Under the pieces are notes generated by a model. It searched no databases and was not told the origin of the DNA. It was given only the letters and a program-made list of their open reading frames with translations. From Flavobacterium enshiense DK69 (GTDB lineage: Bacteria > Bacteroidota > Bacteroidia > Flavobacteriales > Flavobacteriaceae), in NCBI RefSeq assembly GCF_000498495.1, contig NZ_AVCS01000028.1, forward strand, positions 208,458-272,457: DNA of 64,000 bases, in the 5' to 3' direction. Made by a program: the position numbers and the translations under genes. Numbering within the stretch: the stretch's first letter is position 1; each line of letters begins with the position of its first letter. This document shows positions 57,157 through 63,965 of this stretch, in pieces.

Positions 57157-57759
57157 ATGTCAAACGGTTTCGACTTAAAAGATATTGCAGAATTTTATTC
57201 AAAGAAAAGTGATTCAGATATAATACATATTGCAACTCAAAATGCAAGAGGTTTAAAACCTGGTGTTTTAGAAATTATAGAAAATGAAATAAAAAAAAGA
57301 AATTTAAATCCAAATATTCTTGAAGGTGCCAAAGCTCAAAACAAAGAATATTCATTGGAAGAAATAAACGAATTGTCTCAAAAATTGAGAAGTTTACCTT
57401 GTCCATTATGCGGAAGTAAAACTGCGAAACTTAATGGTACAATAATGCATACTGTTAAAAGTTTTATTGTCTTCTCAAGTTTTAGAAAAGAACCTATAAT
57501 TGCCTGCCCAGATTGTTTAGATAAAAAAAATGAAGAATCTATAGCTTCAACAGCTTTATTAGGTTGGTGGGGAATTCCAGGGGGAATTTTGCAAACACCA
57601 ATTTATATTTACAATAATATTAAAGAAAAGAAAGAAAACAGAGTTACAGAATCAAATGGAACATTGTTAGGTTTCACTTTGCAAAATGTTGGACAAATAG
57701 AAACTTATAAAGATGATGCAGAAAAATTAAAGCTGATAATAAAATACGTGAAAAAATAA
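57157..57759 (+). CDS. Cassette 3: zinc-ribbon protein with hydrophobic segment
   Basis: A 200-residue protein. The N-terminal region is helical (LKDIAEFYSKKSDSDIIHI). A CPLC (82-85) and CPDC (117-120) pair forms a probable zinc ribbon, followed by a hydrophobic GWWGIPGGILQTP segment near residue 135 that resembles a membrane-associated turn in other uncharacterised zinc-ribbon proteins. ATG lies 65 bp past the crossover. Function is unknown. Confidence 0.72.
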   Translation: MSNGFDLKDIAEFYSKKSDSDIIHIATQNARGLKPGVLEIIENEIKKRNLNPNILEGAKAQNKEYSLEEINELSQKLRSLPCPLCGSKTAKLNGTIMHTVKSFIVFSSFRKEPIIACPDCLDKKNEESIASTALLGWWGIPGGILQTPIYIYNNIKEKKENRVTESNGTLLGFTLQNVGQIETYKDDAEKLKLIIKYVKK

Positions 57760-57764
57760 ACTGC

Positions 57765-57930
57765 CTACAACAGCGGTTTTCTGCAATGGCGGGTTTAGGG
57801 ATTTATTTGGGATGGCTAGTGTTTGCATTTCTTCTTTAAACAGAAGTTTTTTCCTTACTACTTTTCGGTATATTTGTAAACGTCAGTAATAAAAAACCGC
57901 CACTGACAGAAAGCCGGCGGGACGTTAGCG
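57765..57930 (+). repeat. attC site of cassette 3 (166 bp)
   Basis: Left core CTACAAC (57765-57771) complements the cassette start GTTGTAG. Arms TTTCTGCAATGGCGG and CCGCCACTGACAGAAA pair (TTTCTG with CAGAAA, TGGCGG with CCGCCA). Right core GTTAGCG (57924-57930). TATATTTG is at 57869-57876. The same arm version begins the truncated site at 63966. Confidence 0.9.
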
Positions 57931-57956
57931 GTAATTTTACAAAACTAAACTTTGAA

Positions 57957-58385
57957 TTGGAATTAGGTGGAAAACATATAGATTTTATAATTGGATTATC
58001 AATATTCATAATCAAATTTGGACTATTAAGTTTTGTGCTAAATATTTTCTATTTTGTTTTATTTAAAAAAATCAAAATTATCTTTTCAACCTCTATAAAG
58101 TCACATTTAATATTATTTGGTTCATTACTTGTATTCATTAACTGTTTACAATCATTTGGCATAATAATACATGGATTTACTCCACCAGAACTAATTAAAC
58201 AAATAATTTGGTCATCAATTATTATTTTAATCTTAATATTCCAATTAAGGTTACATTCTCATCTATTCAAAACCAAATTTTTAATATTACCTAATGGCAA
58301 ATTCTTACTTATTTTTAATCAATTGTATTACTCAATTATCTTTATAATAATATTTATCAAGCTATTTCCTTTGAAAATGCTATAA
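57957..58385 (+). CDS. Cassette 4: four-helix membrane protein, TTG start
   Basis: A 142-residue hydrophobic protein with four predicted helices. The frame contains no ATG before its last two codons; the best start is TTG at 57957, 33 bp past the crossover, giving MELGGKHIDFIIGLSIFIIK. It ends 7 bp before the left core of its attC. No family was recognised. Confidence 0.6.
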   Translation: MELGGKHIDFIIGLSIFIIKFGLLSFVLNIFYFVLFKKIKIIFSTSIKSHLILFGSLLVFINCLQSFGIIIHGFTPPELIKQIIWSSIIILILIFQLRLHSHLFKTKFLILPNGKFLLIFNQLYYSIIFIIIFIKLFPLKML

Positions 58386-58392
58386 AAACTAC

Positions 58393-58525
58393 CGCTAACA
58401 GCGGTTTTGTGAAATTGGGGTTTTAGGCAAAATTTAATGGTAATTTTATATATTTGACTTCAGTTCTAATGGAATGGTTTGGGAACAAAAATCCCCAACT
58501 CCACAAAGCCGGCGGGACGTTAACG
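58393..58525 (+). repeat. attC site of cassette 4, short type (133 bp)
   Basis: Left core CGCTAAC (58393-58399) complements the cassette start GTTAGCG. Arms TTTGTGAAATTGGGG and CCCCAACTCCACAAA pair with two mismatches. Right core GTTAACG (58519-58525). Its central region is unlike the 164-167-bp sites but still contains TATATTTG (58449-58456). The site at 63181 is the same type. Confidence 0.88.
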
Positions 58526-58599
58526 GCAACCGACGAGACGCGACGGTAAACAGCAGTCGCAAACAATTAAATAGCCAAAAAGTTCCTAACCGCACCTGG

Positions 58600-58830
58600 A
58601 AAACTCCTTACTGCAAGTTAAAACTCCTGACTGCAGATCTAAAACTCCTAACTACGGATGTAAAACTCATGACTGCGGATGTAAAACTCATGACTGCGGA
58701 TGTAAAACTCCTGACTGCGGATGTAAAACTCATGACTGCGGATGTAAAACTCATGACTGCGGATGTAAAACTTCTGACTGCGGATGTAAAACTTCTGACT
58801 GCGGATGTAATACTCCTAACTGCAAAAAGA
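58600..58830 (+). repeat. About eleven tandem 21-bp repeats inside cassette 5
   Basis: The unit is AAAACTCATGACTGCGGATG plus T, with AAAACTCCTG and AAAACTTCTG variants. The central units are nearly identical and the edge units are degenerate, as expected when a minisatellite expands from the middle. If translated it would give a seven-residue repeat (KLMTADV-like). Confidence 0.88.
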
Positions 58831-58855
58831 AATATAGGAACTCAAAGACGGCAGC

Positions 58856-59019
58856 CGTTAACAGCGGTTTTGTGCAAGTGGGGTTTGGTTGTGTATCTGT
58901 AATGGCCAGTGTTTGCACTTCCTCCTTTTTTTCAACTTTTTCTTTCAAACTTTTAGGTATATTTGTAAACATCAGTAACAAAAATCCCCACCTGCCACAA
59001 AGCCGGCGGGACGTTAGTG
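58856..59019 (+). repeat. attC site of cassette 5 (164 bp)
   Basis: Left core CGTTAAC (58856-58862) complements the cassette start GTTAACG. Arms TTTTGTGCAAGTGGGG and CCCCACCTGCCACAAAG pair. Right core GTTAGTG (59013-59019). TATATTTG is at 58958-58965. Confidence 0.9.
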
Positions 59020-59086
59020 GCAAGGCTATGACGACACAACCCGTCAGACAAAATCGGGTTCTTTTTGACATTTTATATTTTAGCAG

Positions 59087-59116
59087 TTGCTTAAATAAAC
59101 AAATTGACTACCTTTG
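59087..59116 (+). promoter_or_regulatory. Promoter inside the mercury cassette
   Basis: TTG (59087-59089) and TACCTTTG (59109-59116) with a 19-bp spacer match the Flavobacterium form. The -7 box ends 4 bp before the ATG of the ArsR-type regulator, so the transcript is probably leaderless. The regulator likely binds here. Confidence 0.65.
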
Positions 59117-59120
59117 TGCT

Positions 59121-59495
59121 ATGGACAACAATTCTTGTATAAGACAACAAGCGGACATTAAACAAATAAACCGCTGTAAAGACCGAGTTTCAGAACTCAA
59201 CGGCTCGTTTGACTATTTATCGAACGGACTTGAATTGGCAGGAAACAACGTAAGACTGAAAATTCTATTTCTGCTCTATGAAGAAAAACGACTTTGTGTT
59301 TGTGATATAAGCGACATTCTCGGTATGACAATTTCAGCAGTTTCACAACACTTGAGAAAACTCAAAGACAGAAAACTTATTGAAACCGAACGAGAAGCAC
59401 AAACCATTTTTTACTCGTTGACAAAAGAGTATGAAAAAATGCTGAAACCGTTTTTCAAAATACTTGACGAAAACAAAATATTAGAAACATTATGA
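59121..59495 (+). CDS. Cassette 6: ArsR/SmtB-family metal-sensing repressor
   Basis: A 124-residue winged-helix repressor. The metal-binding motif is RLCVCDIS (C59, C61) at the start of the recognition region, followed by ILGMTISAVSQHLRKLKDRKL. Starting at ATG 59121 keeps the usual ArsR length; the longer frame runs back through the attC. It overlaps merTP by 4 bp (ATGA), and with it should control the mercury-uptake operon, released by Hg(II) or a related metal ion. Confidence 0.88.
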   Translation: MDNNSCIRQQADIKQINRCKDRVSELNGSFDYLSNGLELAGNNVRLKILFLLYEEKRLCVCDISDILGMTISAVSQHLRKLKDRKLIETEREAQTIFYSLTKEYEKMLKPFFKILDENKILETL

Positions 59496-60091
59496 AAACA
59501 GACAACAAACTAATCGGAGCAGGACTTTTAACAGCAATTGCAGCTTCATTGTGTTGCATTACACCTGTCTTGGCTCTCATTGCAGGAACAAGCGGACTTG
59601 CTTCTACTTTTTCTTGGCTCGAACCTTTCAGACCGTATTTTATCGGTTTGACAATTTTGGTTCTTGGTTTTGCTTGGTATCAAAAGTTGAAACCTAAAAA
59701 GCAAATTGACTGCAACTGTGAGACAGAAGAAAAACCAAAATTCATTCAGTCAAAAATGTTTTTAGGAATTGTAACAGCATTTGCAATCGTTATGCTTGCC
59801 TTTCCATACTATTCAAGCATTTTCTACCCAAAGAAAGAAAAGCAAATCATAGTAGTGGACAAATCCAATATTCAAAAAGTAAAATTTACGATTAGCGGAA
59901 TGACTTGTGCGAGTTGCGAAGAACACGTAAATCACGAAGTAAATAAATTGACAGGAATAATAAGTTCAAACGCTTCATATGAAAATGGAAATGCAATCAT
60001 AGAATTTGACAACTCAAAAACAAATATTTCTGAAATCGAAAAAGCAATAAACTCAACAGGATATTCTGTAACCGACAAAAAAGAAAATTAA
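59492..60091 (+). CDS. merTP: Cassette 6: mercuric transport protein MerTP (MerT-MerP fusion)
   Basis: A 199-residue fusion. Residues 1-110 form MerT-like helices with the vicinal pair SLCCITPV (C21, C22) and a cytoplasmic CNC (C74, C76). A C-terminal heavy-metal-associated domain carries GMTCASCEEHV (C139, C142). It brings mercuric ion across the inner membrane; in this arrangement the metal is expected to reach a detoxifying enzyme. No merA is in the cassette. Confidence 0.9.
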   Translation: MKTDNKLIGAGLLTAIAASLCCITPVLALIAGTSGLASTFSWLEPFRPYFIGLTILVLGFAWYQKLKPKKQIDCNCETEEKPKFIQSKMFLGIVTAFAIVMLAFPYYSSIFYPKKEKQIIVVDKSNIQKVKFTISGMTCASCEEHVNHEVNKLTGIISSNASYENGNAIIEFDNSKTNISEIEKAINSTGYSVTDKKEN

Positions 60092-60092
60092 A

Positions 60093-60299
60093 ATGGAAAT
60101 CAAATTACAATCAACAATAACTTGCCCCAACTGCGGACATAAGAAAGAAGAAACAATGCCGACAGACGCTTGCCAATATTTTTACGAATGTGAAAAATGC
60201 AAACAAGTTCTAAAACCAAAACAAGGCGACTGCTGTGTTTATTGTAGCTACGGAAGTGTTGCTTGTCCACCAATTCAGCAGGACAAAAAATGTTGCTGA
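60093..60299 (+). CDS. Cassette 6: GDCCVxC domain protein
   Basis: A 68-residue protein with CPNCGHK, a cysteine-rich body and the KQGDCCVYCSYGSVACPP motif that names the family. It typically accompanies MerTP in Bacteroidota and Proteobacteria and may bind or pass on mercury. It starts 2 bp after merTP and ends the operon 25 bp before the attC left core. Confidence 0.85.
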   Translation: MEIKLQSTITCPNCGHKKEETMPTDACQYFYECEKCKQVLKPKQGDCCVYCSYGSVACPPIQQDKKCC

Positions 60300-60324
60300 C
60301 AGACGGAAAACAAAGAAGCCCAGC

Positions 60325-60455
60325 CACTAACAGCGGTTTGGCAAAAGTGGCGGTTCAGTGCTTCGTATGACAGTTTTTCGTAAATTTGAAGTGTGTGCTT
60401 CGTATGAACATTTGTGGTTAAATCGCCACCTTCGCCAAGCCGCAAAACGTTAGCC
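60325..60455 (+). repeat. attC site of cassette 6, third type (131 bp)
   Basis: Left core CACTAAC (60325-60331) complements the cassette start GTTAGTG. Arms GGTTTGGCAAAAGTGGCGG and CGCCACCTTCGCCAAGCC pair. The right end is AAGCCGCAAAACGTTAGCC, not the AAGCCGGCGGGACGTT of the others. Right core GTTAGCC (60449-60455). It contains TAAATTTG (60381-60388) and shares its interior with the site at 49393. Confidence 0.88.
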
Positions 60456-60497
60456 GTAATATTCGAAAAACGTAAACGTAAACCTAAAAATAATCAA

Positions 60498-60920
60498 ATG
60501 AAAAAAAACTTAATTATTCCTATATTACTTTTACTAAGCAACACAATTTTCGCGCAAAGTAATAAATGTAACATCAAACAAATCCAACTTGAAACATATG
60601 ACTTTGCAACCTCAAAATTAGAGTTGGTTCAAAAAGGTTTTTCTAACCTTGATGCATTAATACAATCGTCGATAGACATTAAAGATAAAAAAATTGAAAA
60701 AATTACTTACTACCTGATTTTACCCGAAAACTCATATAGTGGAGTAAATAAAAAAGAAATTACAGTTTGGGATGGATTACATAAATTTATTTTTGAAAAA
60801 GTAAATTCTTGCATTAAAAACGATTCCGATTTTGAAAATACTTCAATGATAGTATTTCGAATACCTCTAAGCAAAGAAAATATTCAAATGGCAATTAATG
60901 AGGTGAATTCTAAAAAATAA
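60498..60920 (+). CDS. Cassette 7: secreted protein of unknown function
   Basis: A 140-residue protein with a signal peptide (MKKNLIIPILLLLSNTIFAQ). The ATG at 60498 is chosen because it starts this signal; the longer frame from 60414 lies within the attC. The mature part (CNIKQIQLETYDFATSKLEL) has no recognised family. It lies 48 bp past the crossover. Confidence 0.72.
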   Translation: MKKNLIIPILLLLSNTIFAQSNKCNIKQIQLETYDFATSKLELVQKGFSNLDALIQSSIDIKDKKIEKITYYLILPENSYSGVNKKEITVWDGLHKFIFEKVNSCIKNDSDFENTSMIVFRIPLSKENIQMAINEVNSKK

Positions 60921-60939
60921 ATGGAAAATTAAATACTAC

Positions 60940-61105
60940 GGCTAACAGCGGTTTTAAGAAATGGCGGGTTTAGGGATTTATCGGTAATGGACAGTGAATA
61001 TTTTTCTTCTCCGAAGTGAGGCTTTTTCTTTCAATCTTTTCGGTATATTTGTAAACATCAGTTACAAATCATCCGCCACTTCTTAAAGCCGGCGGGACGT
61101 TAGTG
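60940..61105 (+). repeat. attC site of cassette 7 (166 bp)
   Basis: Left core GGCTAAC (60940-60946) complements the cassette start GTTAGCC. Arms TTTTAAGAAATGGCGGG and CCGCCACTTCTTAAAG pair, as in cassette 1. Right core GTTAGTG (61099-61105). TATATTTG is at 61044-61051. Confidence 0.9.
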
Positions 61106-61135
61106 GCAACTGCTGAAAAACGCAACTTAAAAGGA

Positions 61136-61747
61136 ATGACCATCAATATAAAACTTTTAATTTATCTTGCTTTTGGATTTATAGCTTCAACTATAATCGG
61201 AACATTATCGCATGAATTTGGTCATTATTTAATCGCTGAAACATTAGGATATGACGCATCTATAAATTATGCTTCAACAAGTTACTCCAATAGCAAAGAA
61301 TTTGTTGAGAATGATTCTTTTTGGATAACTCTTGGCGGTCCTTTAGAGACAATTATTACGGGAACAATTGGATTTACTTTTTTAATCGTAAATAGAAAAT
61401 CATTTGAAAAAAGCGATAGATTAAATTTAAACCAATGGGTAATAATATTTATTTCTTTGTTTTGGTTAAGACAACTTGCTAATCTCTTTATGGGATTAAC
61501 AGGCTTATTAAAAAGAGGCCATTTTTCTACTAGAAGTGATGAATCAAAGTTGGATTACTTTTTTAATCTCAAAACTGGAACAACTTTAAGCCTAACAGCA
61601 ATTCTGGCGGCAATAATTTTAGCAATTATTGTCTATAAATTTATTCCTCGAAAACAATTATTCACATTTTTAATATCAGGGATTGTTGGTGGTATTAGCG
61701 GTTATTACTTATGGCTAGTTGCTTTTGGTAAAATCATATTGCCATAA
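61136..61747 (+). CDS. Cassette 8: M50-like membrane metallopeptidase
   Basis: A 203-residue membrane protein with about five helices. GTLSHEFGHYLIAE gives the zinc motif H26-E27-x-x-H30 in the first hydrophobic region, and GGPLETIITG further on recalls the second motif of the M50 (site-2 protease-like) family. The ATG at 61136 follows an AAAAGGA stretch; a GTG at 61103 is inside the attC and less likely. Substrate unknown. Confidence 0.72.
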   Translation: MTINIKLLIYLAFGFIASTIIGTLSHEFGHYLIAETLGYDASINYASTSYSNSKEFVENDSFWITLGGPLETIITGTIGFTFLIVNRKSFEKSDRLNLNQWVIIFISLFWLRQLANLFMGLTGLLKRGHFSTRSDESKLDYFFNLKTGTTLSLTAILAAIILAIIVYKFIPRKQLFTFLISGIVGGISGYYLWLVAFGKIILP

Positions 61748-61758
61748 ATTGCAGCAGC

Positions 61759-61924
61759 CACTAACAGCGGTTTTGTGCAAGCGGGGTTTTGGGTGTTTAT
61801 CGGTAATGGTCAGTGTTTGCACTTCCTTCATTCTTTGAAATTTTTTCTTTCAGACTTTTAGGTATATTTGTAAACATCAGTAATAAAAATCCCCGCCTGC
61901 CACAAAGCCGGCGGGACGTTAGCA
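61759..61924 (+). repeat. attC site of cassette 8 (166 bp)
   Basis: Left core CACTAAC (61759-61765) complements the cassette start GTTAGTG. Arms TTTTGTGCAAGCGGGG and CCCCGCCTGCCACAAAG pair. Right core GTTAGCA (61918-61924). TATATTTG is at 61863-61870. Confidence 0.9.
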
Positions 61925-61949
61925 GCAAGCATCAAAAACAATCCGCAAA

Positions 61950-62444
61950 ATGAACGACCATAGAGATCTATTTGAAAATTTATTTGACGACGGTTTTGAC
62001 TCCAACACTTTTAAAGTTGATAATTTAAAACTATATGATAAATACGAAAAAATAGACTTCAAAAAGATTCAAGAAATTTATATTTCACCCGAAACAGAAA
62101 GATTGAGTTTAAAAAACAAATTTGATAAACTAAAAAATGTGGATGGCTTTGTCCATCTTATTGATGGAATATCTCTTGAAATATCAAACGAAATAATTAA
62201 ATATTTTAAGCTAAGAGACAAATCCATTGAAAAAATTACTTCAATAACAAAAGAAGAAGTTGAACATAATTTAGGAAAAGCGGATAAAGAATTAACTGAA
62301 GGAATTATGTGGGCTACAGGCTATGTTGTTGAATCAAGAGTTTTGGTTTATAACAAAGCAAAATTATTTATTCATATAGACAACGAGACAAATAGAATTT
62401 GTGAAATTCGTTACGGAGATGTTAACGAGAATGTTTATGATTAA
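61950..62444 (+). CDS. Cassette 9: hypothetical cytoplasmic protein
   Basis: A 164-residue protein without signal or membrane segment, acidic at both ends (MNDHRDLFENLFDDGF; NRICEIRYGDVNENVYD). Helical in the middle (SNEIIKYFKLRDKSIEKITS) with a beta-rich end. No family was recognised. The ATG is 31 bp past the crossover. Confidence 0.72.
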   Translation: MNDHRDLFENLFDDGFDSNTFKVDNLKLYDKYEKIDFKKIQEIYISPETERLSLKNKFDKLKNVDGFVHLIDGISLEISNEIIKYFKLRDKSIEKITSITKEEVEHNLGKADKELTEGIMWATGYVVESRVLVYNKAKLFIHIDNETNRICEIRYGDVNENVYD

Positions 62445-62458
62445 AGAGAAATGCCAGC

Positions 62459-62625
62459 TGCTAACAGCGGTTTTGTGCAAGCGGGGGTTTGGGTGTTTAT
62501 CGGTAATGGTCAGTGTTTGCACTTCTCTCCTATTTTTCAACTTTTTTCTTTCAGTCTTTTCGGTATATTTGTAAACATTAGTAATAAAAATCCCCGCCTG
62601 ACACAAAGCCGGCGGGACGTTAGCC
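62459..62625 (+). repeat. attC site of cassette 9 (167 bp)
   Basis: Left core TGCTAAC (62459-62465) complements the cassette start GTTAGCA. Arms TTTTGTGCAAGCGGGG and CCCCGCCTGACACAAAG pair, matching cassette 2. Right core GTTAGCC (62619-62625). TATATTTG is at 62564-62571. Confidence 0.9.
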
Positions 62626-62642
62626 GTCATACTAACCAAAAA

Positions 62643-63173
62643 ATGAGAATACCTAAAATGAGAATACCTACAATAATAAAGAGAATTGGAAATTATTTCT
62701 TCGCATTAATCTTAGCTATCGGTTGCATATTTGCCGGCGTTTTAGCTATTGAAACATCAAAATTAAATCTTAACCAACTAGATGTTTTTACAGGGAAGAT
62801 TATTGAGAAAGGTATCACAAGTAATAGTTCAAATGTTAGTGGAAAAGGCGAAATCAGATCCGATGTTTTTTTTGTAAAACTTGAAGGACTAAATCAAATC
62901 TTAGCCACTTATAATCCAAAAAAAGATTATGAAAAACTAAATCAGAGTTTAAGTGTTGGTGATATTATAAAAGTATACTTTAGAAAATCAAATAGCACGA
63001 ACAAAGCTAATATTGCTACATTCCAAATCGAAAAAAATAACGAAATAATACTCAACAAAGATGATTATCAATCTCGCGAGGGAATTGCTGGGTATTTTAT
63101 GATAATTGGTGGAATCGTTTTAGTAGGATTAGCTGTCTATGGAGACAGAAAACATTATTGGAAGAAAAAGTAA
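62643..63173 (+). CDS. Cassette 10: two-helix membrane protein (DUF3592-like)
   Basis: A 176-residue protein with hydrophobic helices near residues 15-35 (YFFALILAIGCIFAGVLAI) and 150-167 (GYFMIIGGIVLVGLAVYG) enclosing a beta-rich domain with GKIIEKGIT and VGDIIKVYF. This layout is that of DUF3592-type proteins, so the label is tentative. The ATG at 62643 is 23 bp past the crossover; a second ATG at 62658 begins a near-repeat of the first codons. Confidence 0.62.
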   Translation: MRIPKMRIPTIIKRIGNYFFALILAIGCIFAGVLAIETSKLNLNQLDVFTGKIIEKGITSNSSNVSGKGEIRSDVFFVKLEGLNQILATYNPKKDYEKLNQSLSVGDIIKVYFRKSNSTNKANIATFQIEKNNEIILNKDDYQSREGIAGYFMIIGGIVLVGLAVYGDRKHYWKKK

Positions 63174-63180
63174 GTACGTC

Positions 63181-63314
63181 GGCTAACAGCGGTTTTGTGA
63201 AAGTGGGGTTTTAAGGCAAAATTTAAAGGTTATTTTATATATTTGACTTCAGTCTTAATGGAAAGGTTTGGGAACAAAAATCCCCACCTCCACAAAGCCG
63301 GCGGGACGTTGTGC
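63181..63314 (+). repeat. attC site of cassette 10, short type (134 bp)
   Basis: Left core GGCTAAC (63181-63187) complements the cassette start GTTAGCC. Arms TTTTGTGAAAGTGGGG and CCCCACCTCCACAAAG pair. Right core GTTGTGC (63308-63314). TATATTTG is at 63238-63245. The interior matches the cassette 4 site. Confidence 0.88.
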
Positions 63315-63345
63315 GATATTTTACCCAAACTAAACGTAAACTAAA

Positions 63346-63957
63346 ATGAAAAATAAACTATTTGTAGTAATGCTAATTTCAATATTTGTTTTATCGTGCG
63401 AAGAAAACAAAAAATCAGAAAATAAAATTTCTGAAAATATTGGCGTTATTAAAACCGAAAATAACCAAAATGAAGACTTAAAAAAACAAATAACAGAATT
63501 CATAACGTGGTACGGAAAAAACGAGAAAAAACTACACGAGTTTGAATTAGTAAATAATTCATACAATGAAATTATAGACTCTACAAAATTTTACTCTGTG
63601 AATTTTGAAAATACTGAAAAATACTTATCTGAATTTAGAAAAAGTGGTTTGTTCTCAGAAAGATATATTGAAAATCAAAGAAGGTATTTTAAAGAATGTG
63701 AAAAAAACTTAATTGCATATCCTGAAAATGATGGCCCTCCTTCAGGTTTCGATCATGACATTGTAATGAAATCACAAGATTTTGTAATGGAAGAGTTAAT
63801 CCGAGATTTAAAAGTTGAAAATGTTCAAATTTTAAATAAAACGGCTAAGTTAACAGCTAATTTTGGCTATGACTATAAACTTCAAATTACATTATCAGAA
63901 GAAAATAAAATTTGGAAAATCGACAATATCGAAAGATTAGGTTTTGAGGAAAATTAA
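63346..63957 (+). CDS. Cassette 11: lipoprotein of unknown function
   Basis: A 203-residue predicted lipoprotein: signal MKNKLFVVMLISIFVLSCEE with the lipobox cysteine at 18, then a lysine/asparagine-rich linker and a folded domain (KKQITEFITWYGKNEKKLHE onward) with a DUF3828-like look. It is the last gene in the window, 37 bp past the crossover, and ends 8 bp before the left core of its attC. Confidence 0.7.
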   Translation: MKNKLFVVMLISIFVLSCEENKKSENKISENIGVIKTENNQNEDLKKQITEFITWYGKNEKKLHEFELVNNSYNEIIDSTKFYSVNFENTEKYLSEFRKSGLFSERYIENQRRYFKECEKNLIAYPENDGPPSGFDHDIVMKSQDFVMEELIRDLKVENVQILNKTAKLTANFGYDYKLQITLSEENKIWKIDNIERLGFEEN

Positions 63958-63965
63958 AAAACATC

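Larger units (their letters stand above)
58520..59120. other. Cassette 5 and following attC: no convincing gene
   Basis: Cassette 5 (58520-59013) consists of about 80 bp of unique sequence, about 231 bp of 21-bp tandem repeats, about 25 bp, and its attC. A frame is open through the repeats on each strand, but no start codon lies in the cassette before the repeats on the plus strand. After the crossover at 59013 comes the promoter region of the mercury cassette. Confidence 0.75.

Noticed and set aside
58474..58902. Plus-strand frame of 142 residues with seven-residue repeats (KLMTADV)
   Set aside because: It begins inside one attC site and ends inside the next; the repeat is open in many frames because its unit is 21 bp. 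I treat it as a non-coding minisatellite.
58751..59071. Minus-strand frame across the cassette 5 attC
   Set aside because: It is the antisense of an attC site. A similar frame occurs on the minus strand of the cassette 9 site (62364-62639), so it reflects the shared repeat and not a gene.
62364..62639. Minus-strand frame across the cassette 9 attC
   Set aside because: Overlaps a gene end and an attC, has no ribosome-binding context, and parallels the spurious frame at 58751.
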